Part shown: positions 15,440-22,590 of the stretch, one piece after another
Numbering within the stretch: position 1 is the first letter of the stretch
Layout of the letters: every line of letters starts with the position of its first letter
From: a bacterium
GTDB taxonomy: Bacteria; Patescibacteriota; Patescibacteriia; Patescibacteriales; GWC2-42-12
DNA length: 38,076 nt
NCBI GenBank assembly: GCA_030649205.1
Contig: JAUSGE010000015.1
Location: 1-38,076 of the forward strand
Direction of reading: 5' to 3'
The notes under the pieces: model-generated
What the model saw: the letters and a program-made list of their open reading frames with translations, nothing else
Told to the model about the DNA's origin: nothing
Databases searched by the model: none
Made by a program: the position numbers and the translations under genes

Positions 15440-16753
15440 ATGCCAGAAGAAAATTTTTCCACGCCTTTGCCGGTAAAAATAAAAAAATCCAAAAAGAGGG
15501 TAATTAAAAGATCCGCCAAAGGCGGAAAAACCGGCAAGCCGCCATTTCTATTGAGCGATAGTTTGCCTGCCGCGCCGATGATGCCGAGAGCTGATTATAA
15601 AATTGAAGAAAGTTTAACCGTTAAACCGGGCCAGGCAAAAAGCATCTACGGAAAATTAGCTTTTAGCTTTGTGGCTTTGACGGTTATTTTGGTGGCGGCA
15701 GTGTTATATTTTAATTTCTCCAAAGTTACCATTGTGATTATACCGGCCAAGGAAAAAATCAGCGACAGTTCAACCGTGGACATAGTTAATCAAACTCCCG
15801 CGGCCGCGCTCGGTTCGGGGCAGATTTTTGGCATAGTTAAGCAAATTCCCATGGAATTATCGCGGACTTTTAACTCCGGCGGCAAGGAAATTTTAGGCCA
15901 AGAGGTTAGCGGCCAGGTTACCATAATAAATAACTACTTAAAAAATCAGCCGTTGGTGGCTTCCACCAGGCTGTTAAGCGCGGATAATAAATTGTTCAGG
16001 CTGAAAAACACGGTTAATGTTCCGGCCGGAGGCCAGGTAGAAGCCGAAGTCTACGCCGATGAAGTAAAGCCGGAAATGGCCGTGGGGCCGGGTAAATTTA
16101 CTCTGCCCGGCCTGTGGGCCGGCATTCAGGATAAAATTTACGCGCAAAGCGCGGAACCCATGGTCTACAGCGAGAAAGTAAAATATGTTATCCGACAAAG
16201 CGACATTGACAACGCGGTTAGCGCCTTAAAGCAAGAATTATCGGCCAGCGCTAAAAAGCAAATCAGCCAAGCCTACCCGGATTACGACCAGCTGCTTTTC
16301 CAAGCGGACAATAATTCAATCAGCCAAGAAGTTAGCGGCAAAGTCGGCGAAGAAAAGCAGACTTTCAGCATTAAGCTGAAAACTATGGTGGCCATGGCGG
16401 CGTTTAAAGGCGGCGATGTTTTTAATCAGGTTAACGCCAGGCTGTTGTCAAGCCTGGCGGATGATAAAGAGATCGCTGAATTCAGCCAGAGCGATTTGAA
16501 CTATGAATTGGGTAATTTCAACTTAAGCCAAGCGCTGGCCACGGTTAAAGTCACAGCCGCGGCCCAGCTGACGCTAAAAGACAGCGCCAGCATAATTAAG
16601 AAAAACAATTTAACCGGCTTGACCAAAGAAGAGCTGAAAGTTTATCTCAACAGGCTGCCCGAAGTGGCCGGCTATGAAATAAAATTTTTCCCCTCATTTA
16701 TAAAAAAGACGCCCAAGCTGGCTGATCGGATTGAGATTGTGATAAAAAGATAG
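15440..16753 (+). CDS. Membrane-anchored baseplate-J-like domain protein (437 residues)
   Basis: A basic, Lys-rich cytoplasmic N-terminus of about 70 residues is followed by one membrane helix (72-91) and a long extracytoplasmic region. The stretch with GQVTIINNYL, STRLLSADNKLFRLKNTVNVPAGG and VEAEVYADE matches what is usually labelled baseplate J-like in Patescibacteria. It is not evidence of a phage: the gene follows dnaE among housekeeping genes and no tail genes are near. Its role, perhaps in the cell envelope, is unknown. No Shine-Dalgarno is seen, and a strong terminator follows. Confidence 0.72.
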   Translation: MPEENFSTPLPVKIKKSKKRVIKRSAKGGKTGKPPFLLSDSLPAAPMMPRADYKIEESLTVKPGQAKSIYGKLAFSFVALTVILVAAVLYFNFSKVTIVIIPAKEKISDSSTVDIVNQTPAAALGSGQIFGIVKQIPMELSRTFNSGGKEILGQEVSGQVTIINNYLKNQPLVASTRLLSADNKLFRLKNTVNVPAGGQVEAEVYADEVKPEMAVGPGKFTLPGLWAGIQDKIYAQSAEPMVYSEKVKYVIRQSDIDNAVSALKQELSASAKKQISQAYPDYDQLLFQADNNSISQEVSGKVGEEKQTFSIKLKTMVAMAAFKGGDVFNQVNARLLSSLADDKEIAEFSQSDLNYELGNFNLSQALATVKVTAAAQLTLKDSASIIKKNNLTGLTKEELKVYLNRLPEVAGYEIKFFPSFIKKTPKLADRIEIVIKR

Positions 16754-16770
16754 CTGGTCAAACACTGTTT

Positions 16771-16808
16771 GGCTCCATAGTGCCGTCAGGCCTGTGGAGC
16801 CTTTTTGT
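16771..16808 (+). terminator. Intrinsic terminator after the baseplate-J-like gene
   Basis: GGCTCCATAG (16771-16780) pairs with CTGTGGAGCC (to 16801) and is followed by TTTTTGTTT. Confidence 0.85.
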
Positions 16809-16816
16809 TTATTCTT

Positions 16817-16842
16817 TTCTATCCGGCTTTAGCCGGAGTTAA
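16817..16842. repeat. CCGGCTNAAGCCGG element, copy 2
   Basis: TTCTATCCGGCTTTAGCCGG followed by AGTTAA; reversed orientation relative to copy 1. Confidence 0.8.
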
Positions 16843-16905
16843 TTATGGTAAATGGATTAATGTCTGCTCGTAAAATCCAGGAATCAATCCTGCCATAAAA
16901 AAATT

Positions 16906-16928
16906 CCCGTCAGCCGCGGCAAATCGTT
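16906..16928 (+). repeat. 23-bp direct repeat, left copy
   Basis: A 23-base sequence starting CCCGTCAGCCGCGG and ending AAATCGTT, identical to 17418-17440. The flanks are also similar (an A-run before, TTTTGA after). The two copies lie 512 bases apart and bracket the MNT gene and HEPN remnant. Confidence 0.9.
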
Positions 16929-16934
16929 TTGGTT

Positions 16935-16963
16935 TTGACTAGTAGTTGATATTTTGTTATATT
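16935..16963 (+). promoter_or_regulatory. Promoter of the first MNT gene
   Basis: TTGACT (16935-16940), 17-base spacer, TATATT (16958-16963). The predicted start of transcription is about 6 bases from the ATG at 16976, so the message is nearly leaderless. Confidence 0.65.
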
Positions 16964-16975
16964 AAAATCACTTAT

Positions 16976-17305
16976 ATGAGCCGTGAAGAATTATTCAAAA
17001 AAGAAGTTAAAAAATCCGTGGCTAAAATAAAAAGCCAGTATCAGCCGGATAAGATTTACATTTTCGGCTCTTTTGCCAGCGGTAAAATAACGGTCGACAG
17101 CGACCTGGATTTTTTTATCATCAAGAAAACCGTTAAATCCAGGCGCGACCGCCAGCGCGAAGTGTCGCGTATCTTAATTGACCGCCAAGTGCCCATGGAC
17201 ATTTTGGTATTCACTCCGGCAGAAACGGAAAAAAGAAAAAATTTAGGCGATCAGTTTATTCTAAATATTTTAAATTTTGGGCGACTGGTTTATGCCAAAA
17301 AATAA
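16976..17305 (+). CDS. MNT-type nucleotidyltransferase (MntA-like antitoxin family)
   Basis: Minimal nucleotidyltransferase of 109 residues. It has the polymerase-beta-like motif GSFASG followed by SDLDFFII, and a third acidic residue in PMDILVF. In MNT/HEPN modules this protein AMPylates and inactivates the HEPN RNase partner. The ATG at 16976 fits the promoter; the in-frame ATG at 16946 lies between the -35 and -10 boxes. Its stop overlaps the start of a broken HEPN-like reading frame. With no intact toxin it is probably an orphan. Confidence 0.85.
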   Translation: MSREELFKKEVKKSVAKIKSQYQPDKIYIFGSFASGKITVDSDLDFFIIKKTVKSRRDRQREVSRILIDRQVPMDILVFTPAETEKRKNLGDQFILNILNFGRLVYAKK

Positions 17306-17406
17306 CAAAAAAATTTTGGCTCATGAATGGCTTAAAAAAAGAAGCTAAAGAAGCGCTGGCGGCCGCGGAAAGTATTGGCGAGTTTGTTTTAAATAAAATC
17401 TCATAA
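17292..17406 (+). pseudogene. Remnant of a HEPN-domain gene (frameshifted and truncated)
   Basis: An ATG at 17292, overlapping the end of the MNT gene, opens MPKNNKKILAHEWLKKRS and stops at 17348. A neighbouring frame (ATG 17323, stop 17404-17406) continues with GLKKEAKEALAAAES. Joined across the run of seven A (17334-17340), the two give HEWLKK then EAKEALAAAES, resembling the first helix of HEPN proteins, which usually follow MNT genes. The rest of the domain is absent: the direct repeat begins 12 bases later. A 27-codon functional peptide cannot be excluded. Confidence 0.5.
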
Positions 17407-17417
17407 TAAAAAAATAC

Positions 17418-17440
17418 CCCGTCAGCCGCGGCAAATCGTT
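17418..17440 (+). repeat. 23-bp direct repeat, right copy
   Basis: Identical to 16906-16928. It follows the HEPN remnant; 17441-17491 then holds a GC-rich run (GCGCGCGGGTGGCGGGGAGGG) with no clear terminator. Confidence 0.9.
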
Positions 17441-17491
17441 GTTTTGATTCGCGCGCGGGTGGCGGGGAGGGTTGAAAGGGCTAGCTAAATT

Positions 17492-18970
17492 CTAATTGCC
17501 CCGTTGATTTTTTTGCGGGACCATTGCGCCTATATACGACCCATCGTCGGCGGCCGCAACCGCAGGCGATTTTTCAATGTCCGGAATTAAATTGTATTCA
17601 AGGAATACAGGATCTTCGCTCACCGTATTATTCCAATAGATAGCGGAACCGATATCCTGATTATTCCACAATAGATTGTTAGACGCTGAAAAATCAAGGC
17701 CCGGTTGAATGACTTGCTTGAAACCAATAAAGATGGAATTTGTTATCTTTGATCGGTAATCCCAGCCATTAGTTGAAGTGAAATTTGTAGCGACTGAACT
17801 ATTGTCATAGCAGGTGATCGTGCTATGATTTATTTTTATTATATTTCTCGGGTCTCCACCTATCGCTGATGAACCGTTGGATGCGGAGATAATCACATGA
17901 TCCAGTTCTACTGCGCCGTCATCAGCTTTGTATACGGCCGAATATCCAGCGTCATAGCTAGTAATCCACAAATTTTTCAACACCAGCGGTTCATTCGATT
18001 CCTGGTTTTTTACTACCTTAATAGTAGATTGATCTTGCGGCGGACGAAAAGATACTTCCATGCTTCTCGGGCCCTGGATCGTGATCCCAGTTTTTGCGGT
18101 AAAGGCTGAATACGTACCTATGACCAAAGTCATGGTAGCTCCGGTTGGCAGAGATTCAACGGCTTCATCCAAGGTCATTTCCCCAAAATCGTAGGGATAA
18201 ATATAGCTGTCGTCAAGGGAAATGTTGATCTTTGCGTTACTAAAGATACCCTCAATGTCGCTAGCTACCGTATACCCCTTATTTACATAATCATTGAGGG
18301 AGGAAATAGGATCAACAGTATATTTACTATTTCCTACGATAAGCAGGGTCTGAATGCCACTTGCATCAAGCCATGTTTCGATGTAGTAGCCGTTGTCGTC
18401 TCGCTTTACGTCATTTGGCCATTCGCTCCAGCCATATCTAACATCTGTATGCACTTTAACGATCTGTTCCGCGTTCGGGTTAGGAAAGTATATTTTCATT
18501 TTTATATTGTTAGGCACCAAAAGTTTGATGTCAACAATTACGTCTTTGCCTAGTAATAAAGCTTCACCCGAACCATCAAGTGTGGAATCGCCGTTGCTAT
18601 TATGGAGAAAGGCGTTGATATAATAGCGCCCTGGTTTTACCAGCCCGGTATCAATAATGATTTTTGCTTGATCATCATTTATCCAGGCCTCGGTCCAATA
18701 AGCGTCAGGTCCAAACAGCGCGATTGACACGGAAGTTGACTCGGCCAAGAGTTTCTCCATCAAAAGTTGGGAAAGTCTGGGTCCGGTCGTTGGAGGTATA
18801 GGAACTCCACCGCCTCCTCCGCCGCCACCTCCGCCTCCGCTCACGACTGTGGCAGACGATGAGGGCGTGCTGGTTGCCGCACCCGCGCCTCCGCCCGCGA
18901 TGGCCAAGGAAGAAATAAACAAAGAAACAAAAAAGGCTACTGCAAAAACTGAAATCAGGGATTTTTTCAT
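17492..18970 (-). CDS. Secreted protein with poly-Gly linker and C-terminal beta-helix (492 residues)
   Basis: A clear signal peptide (residues 1-25, ending SLAIA before GGG) is followed by a Ser/Thr-rich stretch, eleven consecutive Gly (45-55) and Pro-rich VPIPPTTGP. The middle part carries YWTEAWINDDQAKI and GRYYINAFLHNSNGD. The second half (about 290-480) has short beta-strand repeats (LKNLWITS, ELDHVIISASN, KINHSTITCYDNS, KITNSIFIGF, SNNLLWNN) typical of a right-handed parallel beta-helix. It is probably exported and surface exposed; the ligand is unknown. AAAGGAGAG overlaps the end of the upstream gene, so the two are coupled. Confidence 0.78.
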   Translation of the reverse strand: MKKSLISVFAVAFFVSLFISSLAIAGGGAGAATSTPSSSATVVSGGGGGGGGGGGVPIPPTTGPRLSQLLMEKLLAESTSVSIALFGPDAYWTEAWINDDQAKIIIDTGLVKPGRYYINAFLHNSNGDSTLDGSGEALLLGKDVIVDIKLLVPNNIKMKIYFPNPNAEQIVKVHTDVRYGWSEWPNDVKRDDNGYYIETWLDASGIQTLLIVGNSKYTVDPISSLNDYVNKGYTVASDIEGIFSNAKINISLDDSYIYPYDFGEMTLDEAVESLPTGATMTLVIGTYSAFTAKTGITIQGPRSMEVSFRPPQDQSTIKVVKNQESNEPLVLKNLWITSYDAGYSAVYKADDGAVELDHVIISASNGSSAIGGDPRNIIKINHSTITCYDNSSVATNFTSTNGWDYRSKITNSIFIGFKQVIQPGLDFSASNNLLWNNQDIGSAIYWNNTVSEDPVFLEYNLIPDIEKSPAVAAADDGSYIGAMVPQKNQRGN

Positions 18971-18972
18971 CG

Positions 18973-19374
18973 CTACTCTCCTTTTGGTTTTAGGTTTAGG
19001 GTGATATTCATATCACCCTTGCTACTGTCAAAGTATTTGGCGCCTGACTTTTTCATCAAGGCCAAAAATTCTTCGCGGTTGCGCACTTGCGCTAGCCGCG
19101 ACATATCAAACTGCCGTTGAGGTTTTTCTGAGGGGTTCACCTCCTTTTGCGGTTGTTGAGATTGTACTACCTCGGTGGGACCCGGTTCCGGCCGCGGCGT
19201 GGGCTTTGGCGTTTCAACTGGTTTCGCGGCAACACCACGAGTGTTGTCGCTTTGGCTTATCACTTCACCCGCCTTTGGTTGATATGGCTCGTCTGGCGGG
19301 GGGCTGGGCATGAGCCGCAACAAAAAGATAACCAGAATAATAACTCCAACCCCAATCAAAATAACTTTTTTCAT
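18973..19374 (-). CDS. Membrane-anchored Pro-rich protein (133 residues)
   Basis: Not a family I know. One N-terminal membrane helix (about 3-20) is followed by a Pro-rich periplasmic-type linker (PKPTPRPEPGP) and a small C-terminal domain. The start is set at MKKVILIG: it lies 28 bases after the stop of the 81-residue gene, with GGATATGTAGG upstream. The longer in-frame start at 19530 would add a basic, unlikely stretch overlapping that gene. It ends TAG, two bases before the next start. Confidence 0.72.
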   Translation of the reverse strand: MKKVILIGVGVIILVIFLLRLMPSPPPDEPYQPKAGEVISQSDNTRGVAAKPVETPKPTPRPEPGPTEVVQSQQPQKEVNPSEKPQRQFDMSRLAQVRNREEFLALMKKSGAKYFDSSKGDMNITLNLKPKGE

Positions 19375-19402
19375 CCTACATATCCTCTTCTTTAGGTTCG
19401 GT

Positions 19403-19648
19403 TTACGGTTCCAGATGTTTGCGCAATATTTCTTTGGCCCGTTTGCCAAAGTCAGTTTTATTGCGCAAGGTTTTTTCCAACTGCGCCACTTGCTTTTCTT
19501 CGTGGGCGATGCTTTTCTGGATAATAACATCTATTTCCTCTAGGGTTTTCGGCTGATTCGCCTCATACTTTATACCAAGTAAAAATGACACTGCAGCTAC
19601 CGCCGTTAGTACGACTAATACTCCAACAATGGTTCTTATTGTGTTCAT
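19403..19648 (-). CDS. Small membrane protein with coiled-coil tail (81 residues)
   Basis: Not recognised. An N-terminal hydrophobic helix (about 6-25) is followed by a charged helical region likely to form a coiled coil (EEIDVIIQKSIAHEEKQVAQLEKTL). AAAGGAGGTG is a near-perfect ribosome binding site. It is the second gene of a four-gene run in which every product has an N-terminal or central membrane segment or a signal peptide. Confidence 0.7.
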   Translation of the reverse strand: MNTIRTIVGVLVVLTAVAAVSFLLGIKYEANQPKTLEEIDVIIQKSIAHEEKQVAQLEKTLRNKTDFGKRAKEILRKHLEP

Positions 19649-19680
19649 CCCTTTTCACCTCCTTTAAAAAATTTTATGGT

Positions 19681-19791
19681 TTAACTAAAAATTTTTGCAA
19701 TTATTACTGCCAATACAATAATACCTAAACAGACAGCAATAATTATGGAGAACCGCCTGCCGGTCATCTGGTCCATGGGAATCATGGACAT
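19681..19791 (-). CDS. Very small membrane protein (36 residues)
   Basis: A short frame starting MSMIPMDQMTGRRF, followed by a single hydrophobic helix (SIIIAVCLGIIVLAVIIA) and a short tail. GCGAGGTGATAG lies before the ATG. It precedes the 81-residue gene by 32 bases and follows a plausible promoter, so I treat it as the first gene of the envelope operon. No homologue comes to mind. Confidence 0.55.
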   Translation of the reverse strand: MSMIPMDQMTGRRFSIIIAVCLGIIVLAVIIAKIFS

Positions 19792-19816
19792 AATCTATCA
19801 CCTCGCTTTCATGAAT

Positions 19817-19848
19817 TTCTGGATTCCTGCTTTCGCAGGAATGACGAA
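19817..19848. repeat. GGATTCCTGC palindromic repeat
   Basis: ATTCCTGC (19823-19830), loop TTTC, GCAGGAAT (19835-19842), then GACGAA. It shares TTCTGGATTCC and GGAATGAC with the inner element between parA and parB. Confidence 0.65.
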
Positions 19849-19879
19849 TGTTTAAGTTTTTAAAGAGCGCTAACTTTTC

Positions 19880-19908
19880 ATCTAATCATAAAATTAGCAA
19901 AAAGTCAA
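19880..19908 (-). promoter_or_regulatory. Candidate promoter of the envelope operon
   Basis: Minus strand: TTGACT (19908-19903), 17-base spacer, TTAGAT (19885-19880). It points to the small gene starting at 19791. Confidence 0.45.
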
Positions 19909-19935
19909 GGTAAAGCGGTAATTTTTGCTAATTTT
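19890..19935. repeat. Perfect 14-bp inverted repeat between the envelope operon and thrS promoters
   Basis: AAAATTAGCAAAAA (19890-19903) and TTTTTGCTAATTTT (19922-19935) around 18 bases. It overlaps the -35 of the minus-strand promoter and sits 22 bases before the thrS -35; it could be an operator. Confidence 0.6.
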
Positions 19936-19956
19936 AAATAAAAAGTTAAAATGATG

Positions 19957-19985
19957 TTGACACTTTTAAAGGTTTAAAATATAAT
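19957..19985 (+). promoter_or_regulatory. Promoter of thrS
   Basis: Consensus -35 TTGACA (19957-19962), 17-base spacer, consensus -10 TATAAT (19980-19985). The T-box leader starts a few bases downstream. Confidence 0.9.
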
Positions 19986-19991
19986 AATATT

Positions 19992-20160
19992 ACATAAGGC
20001 GATTGCCGCGCTTACCAGGCGCGGTGCCGTGAATACGGCATCCTTTCGGGACTAAGCCTAAACTAATTAAGAGCAGCTAAGCTGAAGCTGGGTGGAACCG
20101 CGGGAAAAATGACCCCGTCCCAGTGCATTAATTTTTTTTGATGCATTGAGACGGGGTTTT
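19992..20160 (+). promoter_or_regulatory. T-box riboswitch controlling thrS
   Basis: The T-box core GGTGGAACCGCGGG is at 20091-20104. The antiterminator pairs CTGGG (20088-20092) with CCCAG (20119-20123) and CGGG (20101-20104) with CCCG (20114-20117), leaving TGGAACCG as the bulge that pairs with an uncharged tRNA acceptor end. The competing terminator is a 17-base stem, 20112-20128 with 20141-20157, ending TTTT. Stem I is short (about 19997-20059), closed by AGGC/GCCT. Candidate Thr specifiers are ACT at 20051-20053, near the 3' side of the basal stem, and ACC at 20014-20016 in a hairpin loop; I cannot decide between them. It should turn on thrS when tRNA-Thr is uncharged. Confidence 0.9.
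20112..20160 (+). terminator. T-box terminator
   Basis: ACCCCGTCCCAGTGCAT (20112-20128) pairs with ATGCATTGAGACGGGGT (20141-20157) with one mismatch and one wobble, then TTTT. Exclusive with the antiterminator. Confidence 0.85.
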
Positions 20161-20175
20161 AAATTAATAAGTATT

Positions 20176-20201
20176 TTCTACCCGGCTTTAGCCGGCGTTA
20201 G
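20176..20201. repeat. CCGGCTNAAGCCGG element, copy 3
   Basis: TTCTACCCGGCTTTAGCCGG followed by CGTTAG, between the T-box terminator and thrS. Confidence 0.85.
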
Positions 20202-20217
20202 CAATTAATACGTAAAA

Positions 20218-20276
20218 TTAACTCTGGCTAAAGCCAGGCAGAAAAAATAATTAACTCTGGCTAAAGCCAGGCAGAA
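20218..20276. repeat. CCGGCTNAAGCCGG element, copies 4 and 5 in tandem
   Basis: Two 33-base units (starting 20218 and 20251) with TTAACTCTGGCTAAAGCCAG and GCAGAAAAAA. The arms have changed on both sides (CTGGCT/AGCCAG), so pairing is kept. They end 17 bases before the thrS ATG. Confidence 0.85.
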
Positions 20277-20293
20277 AAAAGAGAAATAATAAT

Positions 20294-22048
20294 ATGTCCC
20301 AAGAAAACAACCAAAAATTAGAGGCTATCCGCCATTCACTGTCCCATATCATGAGCATGGCGGTGGAAGAGCTGTATCCCAAGGTCGGACTGGGCGCGGG
20401 GCCGGCGATTGAGAACGGCTTTTATCAGGATTATGATTTTCCGGAAACGATCACGCCGGAAATTTTACCCAAGCTGGAAAAACGGATGAAAGAGATTTTA
20501 AAAGAGAACCTTGAGTTTGTTCAGCATGACGTGGACTATGACGAGGCTTACAAGTTCTACAAGCATGACCCGTATAAGACCGGCTTTATTGACGACCTAA
20601 AAGCGGCCGGCGAGAAAAAAGTCAGTTTCTATAAATCCGGCCGGTTTGATAATCTCTGCGCCGGACCGCATGTTGCTTCCACCAAAGAAATCAATCCCCA
20701 GGCGTTTAAATTGACAAAAATCGCCGGCGCTTACTGGCGGGGGAGCGAGAAAAATAAAATGCTGACTCGCATCTATGGCCTGGCTTTTGCCACCAAGCAA
20801 GAGCTGGATGAATATTTAAAGATGATGGCAGAAGCGGAGAAGCGCGATCATCGTAAGTTAGGTAAAGAGTTAGGGTTGTTTGTTTTCTCCGATTTGGTAG
20901 GTCCGGGGCTGCCGCTCTATACTTTTAAAGGCGCGATAATCAGGCGGGAAATAGTTAATTTTTCCAATGAACTTCAAAAAGCCATCGGCTACCAGGAAGT
21001 GCATACGCCCAATATGAATAAAGCTGAACTGTTTAAAGTGTCGGGCCATTATGAAAAATATAAAGAAGATATGTTTCGGGTGGTGTCCAATTACACTGAA
21101 GAAGAATATTTTCTTAAGCCTATGAACTGCCCCCAGCACACCCAGATTTACGCTTCTCAAATGAGAAGCTATCGGGATTTGCCGGTAAGGATCGCGGACT
21201 TCGCTAATCTTTATCGCGACGAAAAACCCGGTGAATTATCCGGGCTGACGCGCCTTCGATGTTTTTGCCAGGACGATGGCCATAGTTTTTGCCGCGAAGA
21301 CCAGATTAAAGATGAATTTTTATCAGTTCTGTCCGCGATTAATAAGGCCATGAAAGTCTATGGCATGAATTACAAAGTCAGGCTGTCGCTTTGGGATCCC
21401 GAACAGCCGGAAAAATATTTGGGCGAAGTTTCTATTTGGGAAAAATCCCAGAAACTACTTGAAGATATTTTAGTTGACAATAAAATTGATTATTACCGGG
21501 CGGTTGGCGAGGCCGCGATTTACGGCCCGAAAATGGATTTGATTTCCAAGGATTCATTGGGCCGCGAATGGCAAATCTCCACGATTCAGCTTGATTTTAT
21601 CATGCCCCAAAGGTTTAATTTGACTTATATTGACGAGTCTGGCAAACAAAAAACACCAGTCATGGTTCACCGGGCAATCGTCGGTTCACCGGAACGGTTT
21701 CTAGGAATTTTAATTGAGCATTACGCCGGCGCGTTTCCGGTCTGGCTGTCGCCGGTTCAGGTAAAAATTGTTTCCGTGGCCGAGGCGCACGCGGAATTTA
21801 GCCAGGAACTGGCAGATGAGTTTAAACAAAATGATATTAGAGTGGAAGTTGATGACAGCGATGAAACCGTGGGCAATAAAATTAGAAAAGCCGTGGCCGA
21901 GAAAGTGCCGTACATGCTGGTGATCGGCGATCGGGAGATGTCGTCTGACAAATTAGCCGTGCGGGACAGGGGAGAAAAAACGACTCGGGAAATCGGCAAA
22001 CAGGAATTTATGCAAGAAGTGAAGGAGAAAGTAAGAAGCAAGAAGTAA
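20294..22048 (+). CDS. thrS: Threonyl-tRNA synthetase without TGS domain
   Basis: Charges tRNA-Thr. At 584 residues it is shorter than the roughly 640-residue E. coli enzyme because the N-terminal TGS domain is missing: it starts directly with the editing domain, whose HSLSH (14-18) and CAGPH (122-126) supply the metal-type editing motifs. The class II core follows, with KPMNCPQH (zinc Cys and motif region), motif 2 FANLYRDE...LTRLRCFCQDDGHSFC, motif 3 VGSPERFLGILIE, and a C-terminal anticodon-binding domain. No Shine-Dalgarno is seen. Expression is controlled by the upstream T-box. Confidence 0.96.
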   Translation: MSQENNQKLEAIRHSLSHIMSMAVEELYPKVGLGAGPAIENGFYQDYDFPETITPEILPKLEKRMKEILKENLEFVQHDVDYDEAYKFYKHDPYKTGFIDDLKAAGEKKVSFYKSGRFDNLCAGPHVASTKEINPQAFKLTKIAGAYWRGSEKNKMLTRIYGLAFATKQELDEYLKMMAEAEKRDHRKLGKELGLFVFSDLVGPGLPLYTFKGAIIRREIVNFSNELQKAIGYQEVHTPNMNKAELFKVSGHYEKYKEDMFRVVSNYTEEEYFLKPMNCPQHTQIYASQMRSYRDLPVRIADFANLYRDEKPGELSGLTRLRCFCQDDGHSFCREDQIKDEFLSVLSAINKAMKVYGMNYKVRLSLWDPEQPEKYLGEVSIWEKSQKLLEDILVDNKIDYYRAVGEAAIYGPKMDLISKDSLGREWQISTIQLDFIMPQRFNLTYIDESGKQKTPVMVHRAIVGSPERFLGILIEHYAGAFPVWLSPVQVKIVSVAEAHAEFSQELADEFKQNDIRVEVDDSDETVGNKIRKAVAEKVPYMLVIGDREMSSDKLAVRDRGEKTTREIGKQEFMQEVKEKVRSKK

Positions 22049-22056
22049 AACTTTAT

Positions 22057-22449
22057 TTAAGCATTCTTAACGTATTCCGCCCGCATTTTAAACAGGGGTT
22101 TGGCTTCAATATATCGCATGAAGGCGTAAATTTGAAATTTATCAAAGCTTTGCGGCGTAAATTCGGTAATTAAAATTCCCTTGTCGGCCACTTCTTTCAT
22201 TAGCAGGGGCCCGGCATGGCTCATATTGACCAGATCTATTTTTTTTATCTTTAGGGTTGTGGCCAGTTTTTCCGTTAAAAATATTTCCTCGCCGTAATCT
22301 ACGTCAATTTTAGAGCTGTAGGCGATGTCGTAATCGCTGTCCGGCCTGGCCGTTTGGTCCGCCCGCGAACCAAATAAAACCAGATAGTTAAGCCGGTATT
22401 CTTTAGCTATTTTTTTCAGTTCTTTGATTGGCGGCTTGATATTATTCAT
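22057..22449 (-). CDS. MNT-type nucleotidyltransferase, second copy
   Basis: A 130-residue minimal nucleotidyltransferase with LFGSRA...RPDSDYDIAYSS and the third acidic position in KIDLVNMS. This type typically accompanies HepT (a HEPN RNase) and neutralises it by AMPylation. Its ATG overlaps by 8 bases the end of a 28-codon HepT-like remnant, so the toxin gene has lost most of its length. It converges with thrS, with 8 bases between stops. It differs clearly in sequence from the first MNT gene, so the two are not a recent duplication. Confidence 0.85.
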   Translation of the reverse strand: MNNIKPPIKELKKIAKEYRLNYLVLFGSRADQTARPDSDYDIAYSSKIDVDYGEEIFLTEKLATTLKIKKIDLVNMSHAGPLLMKEVADKGILITEFTPQSFDKFQIYAFMRYIEAKPLFKMRAEYVKNA

Positions 22450-22528
22450 AGTTTAAAAGAGGCTTCAGTTCTTTAATGTAGCCGATAATATTGCTAAGTT
22501 TGCTATTGACGATGTCCTTGTTAATCAT
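22442..22528 (-). pseudogene. Truncated HepT-like (DUF86/HEPN) remnant, 28 codons
   Basis: A short frame starting MINKDIVNSKLSNIIGYIKE and ending LLNYE looks like the first helix of a HepT protein, normally about 110-145 residues with an RNase motif near the C-terminus, which is missing. It lies directly upstream of, and overlapping, the MNT gene, the usual order hepT-mntA. A TATGAT/ATTATA-like -10 lies immediately upstream, suggesting a leaderless start. It could be a functional small peptide, but a deletion remnant is more likely. Confidence 0.5.
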
Positions 22529-22590
22529 GGTATAATCATAACATAAATGGCAGTTTTTGCAACAAAATTCGGCATAATGAAAATAAAATA

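Noticed and set aside
15440-16753. Phage or tailocin origin for the baseplate-J-like protein
   Set aside because: No other tail, head or lysis gene is nearby, the protein has a membrane anchor, and it sits among housekeeping genes.
16976-17406. A functional MNT/HEPN toxin-antitoxin pair
   Set aside because: The HEPN reading frame is frameshifted and lacks most of the domain including any RNase motif, so only the nucleotidyltransferase is intact.
19375-19530. Long N-terminal extension of the 133-residue membrane protein
   Set aside because: It is an out-of-frame shadow of the 81-residue gene, and the membrane helix would become internal.
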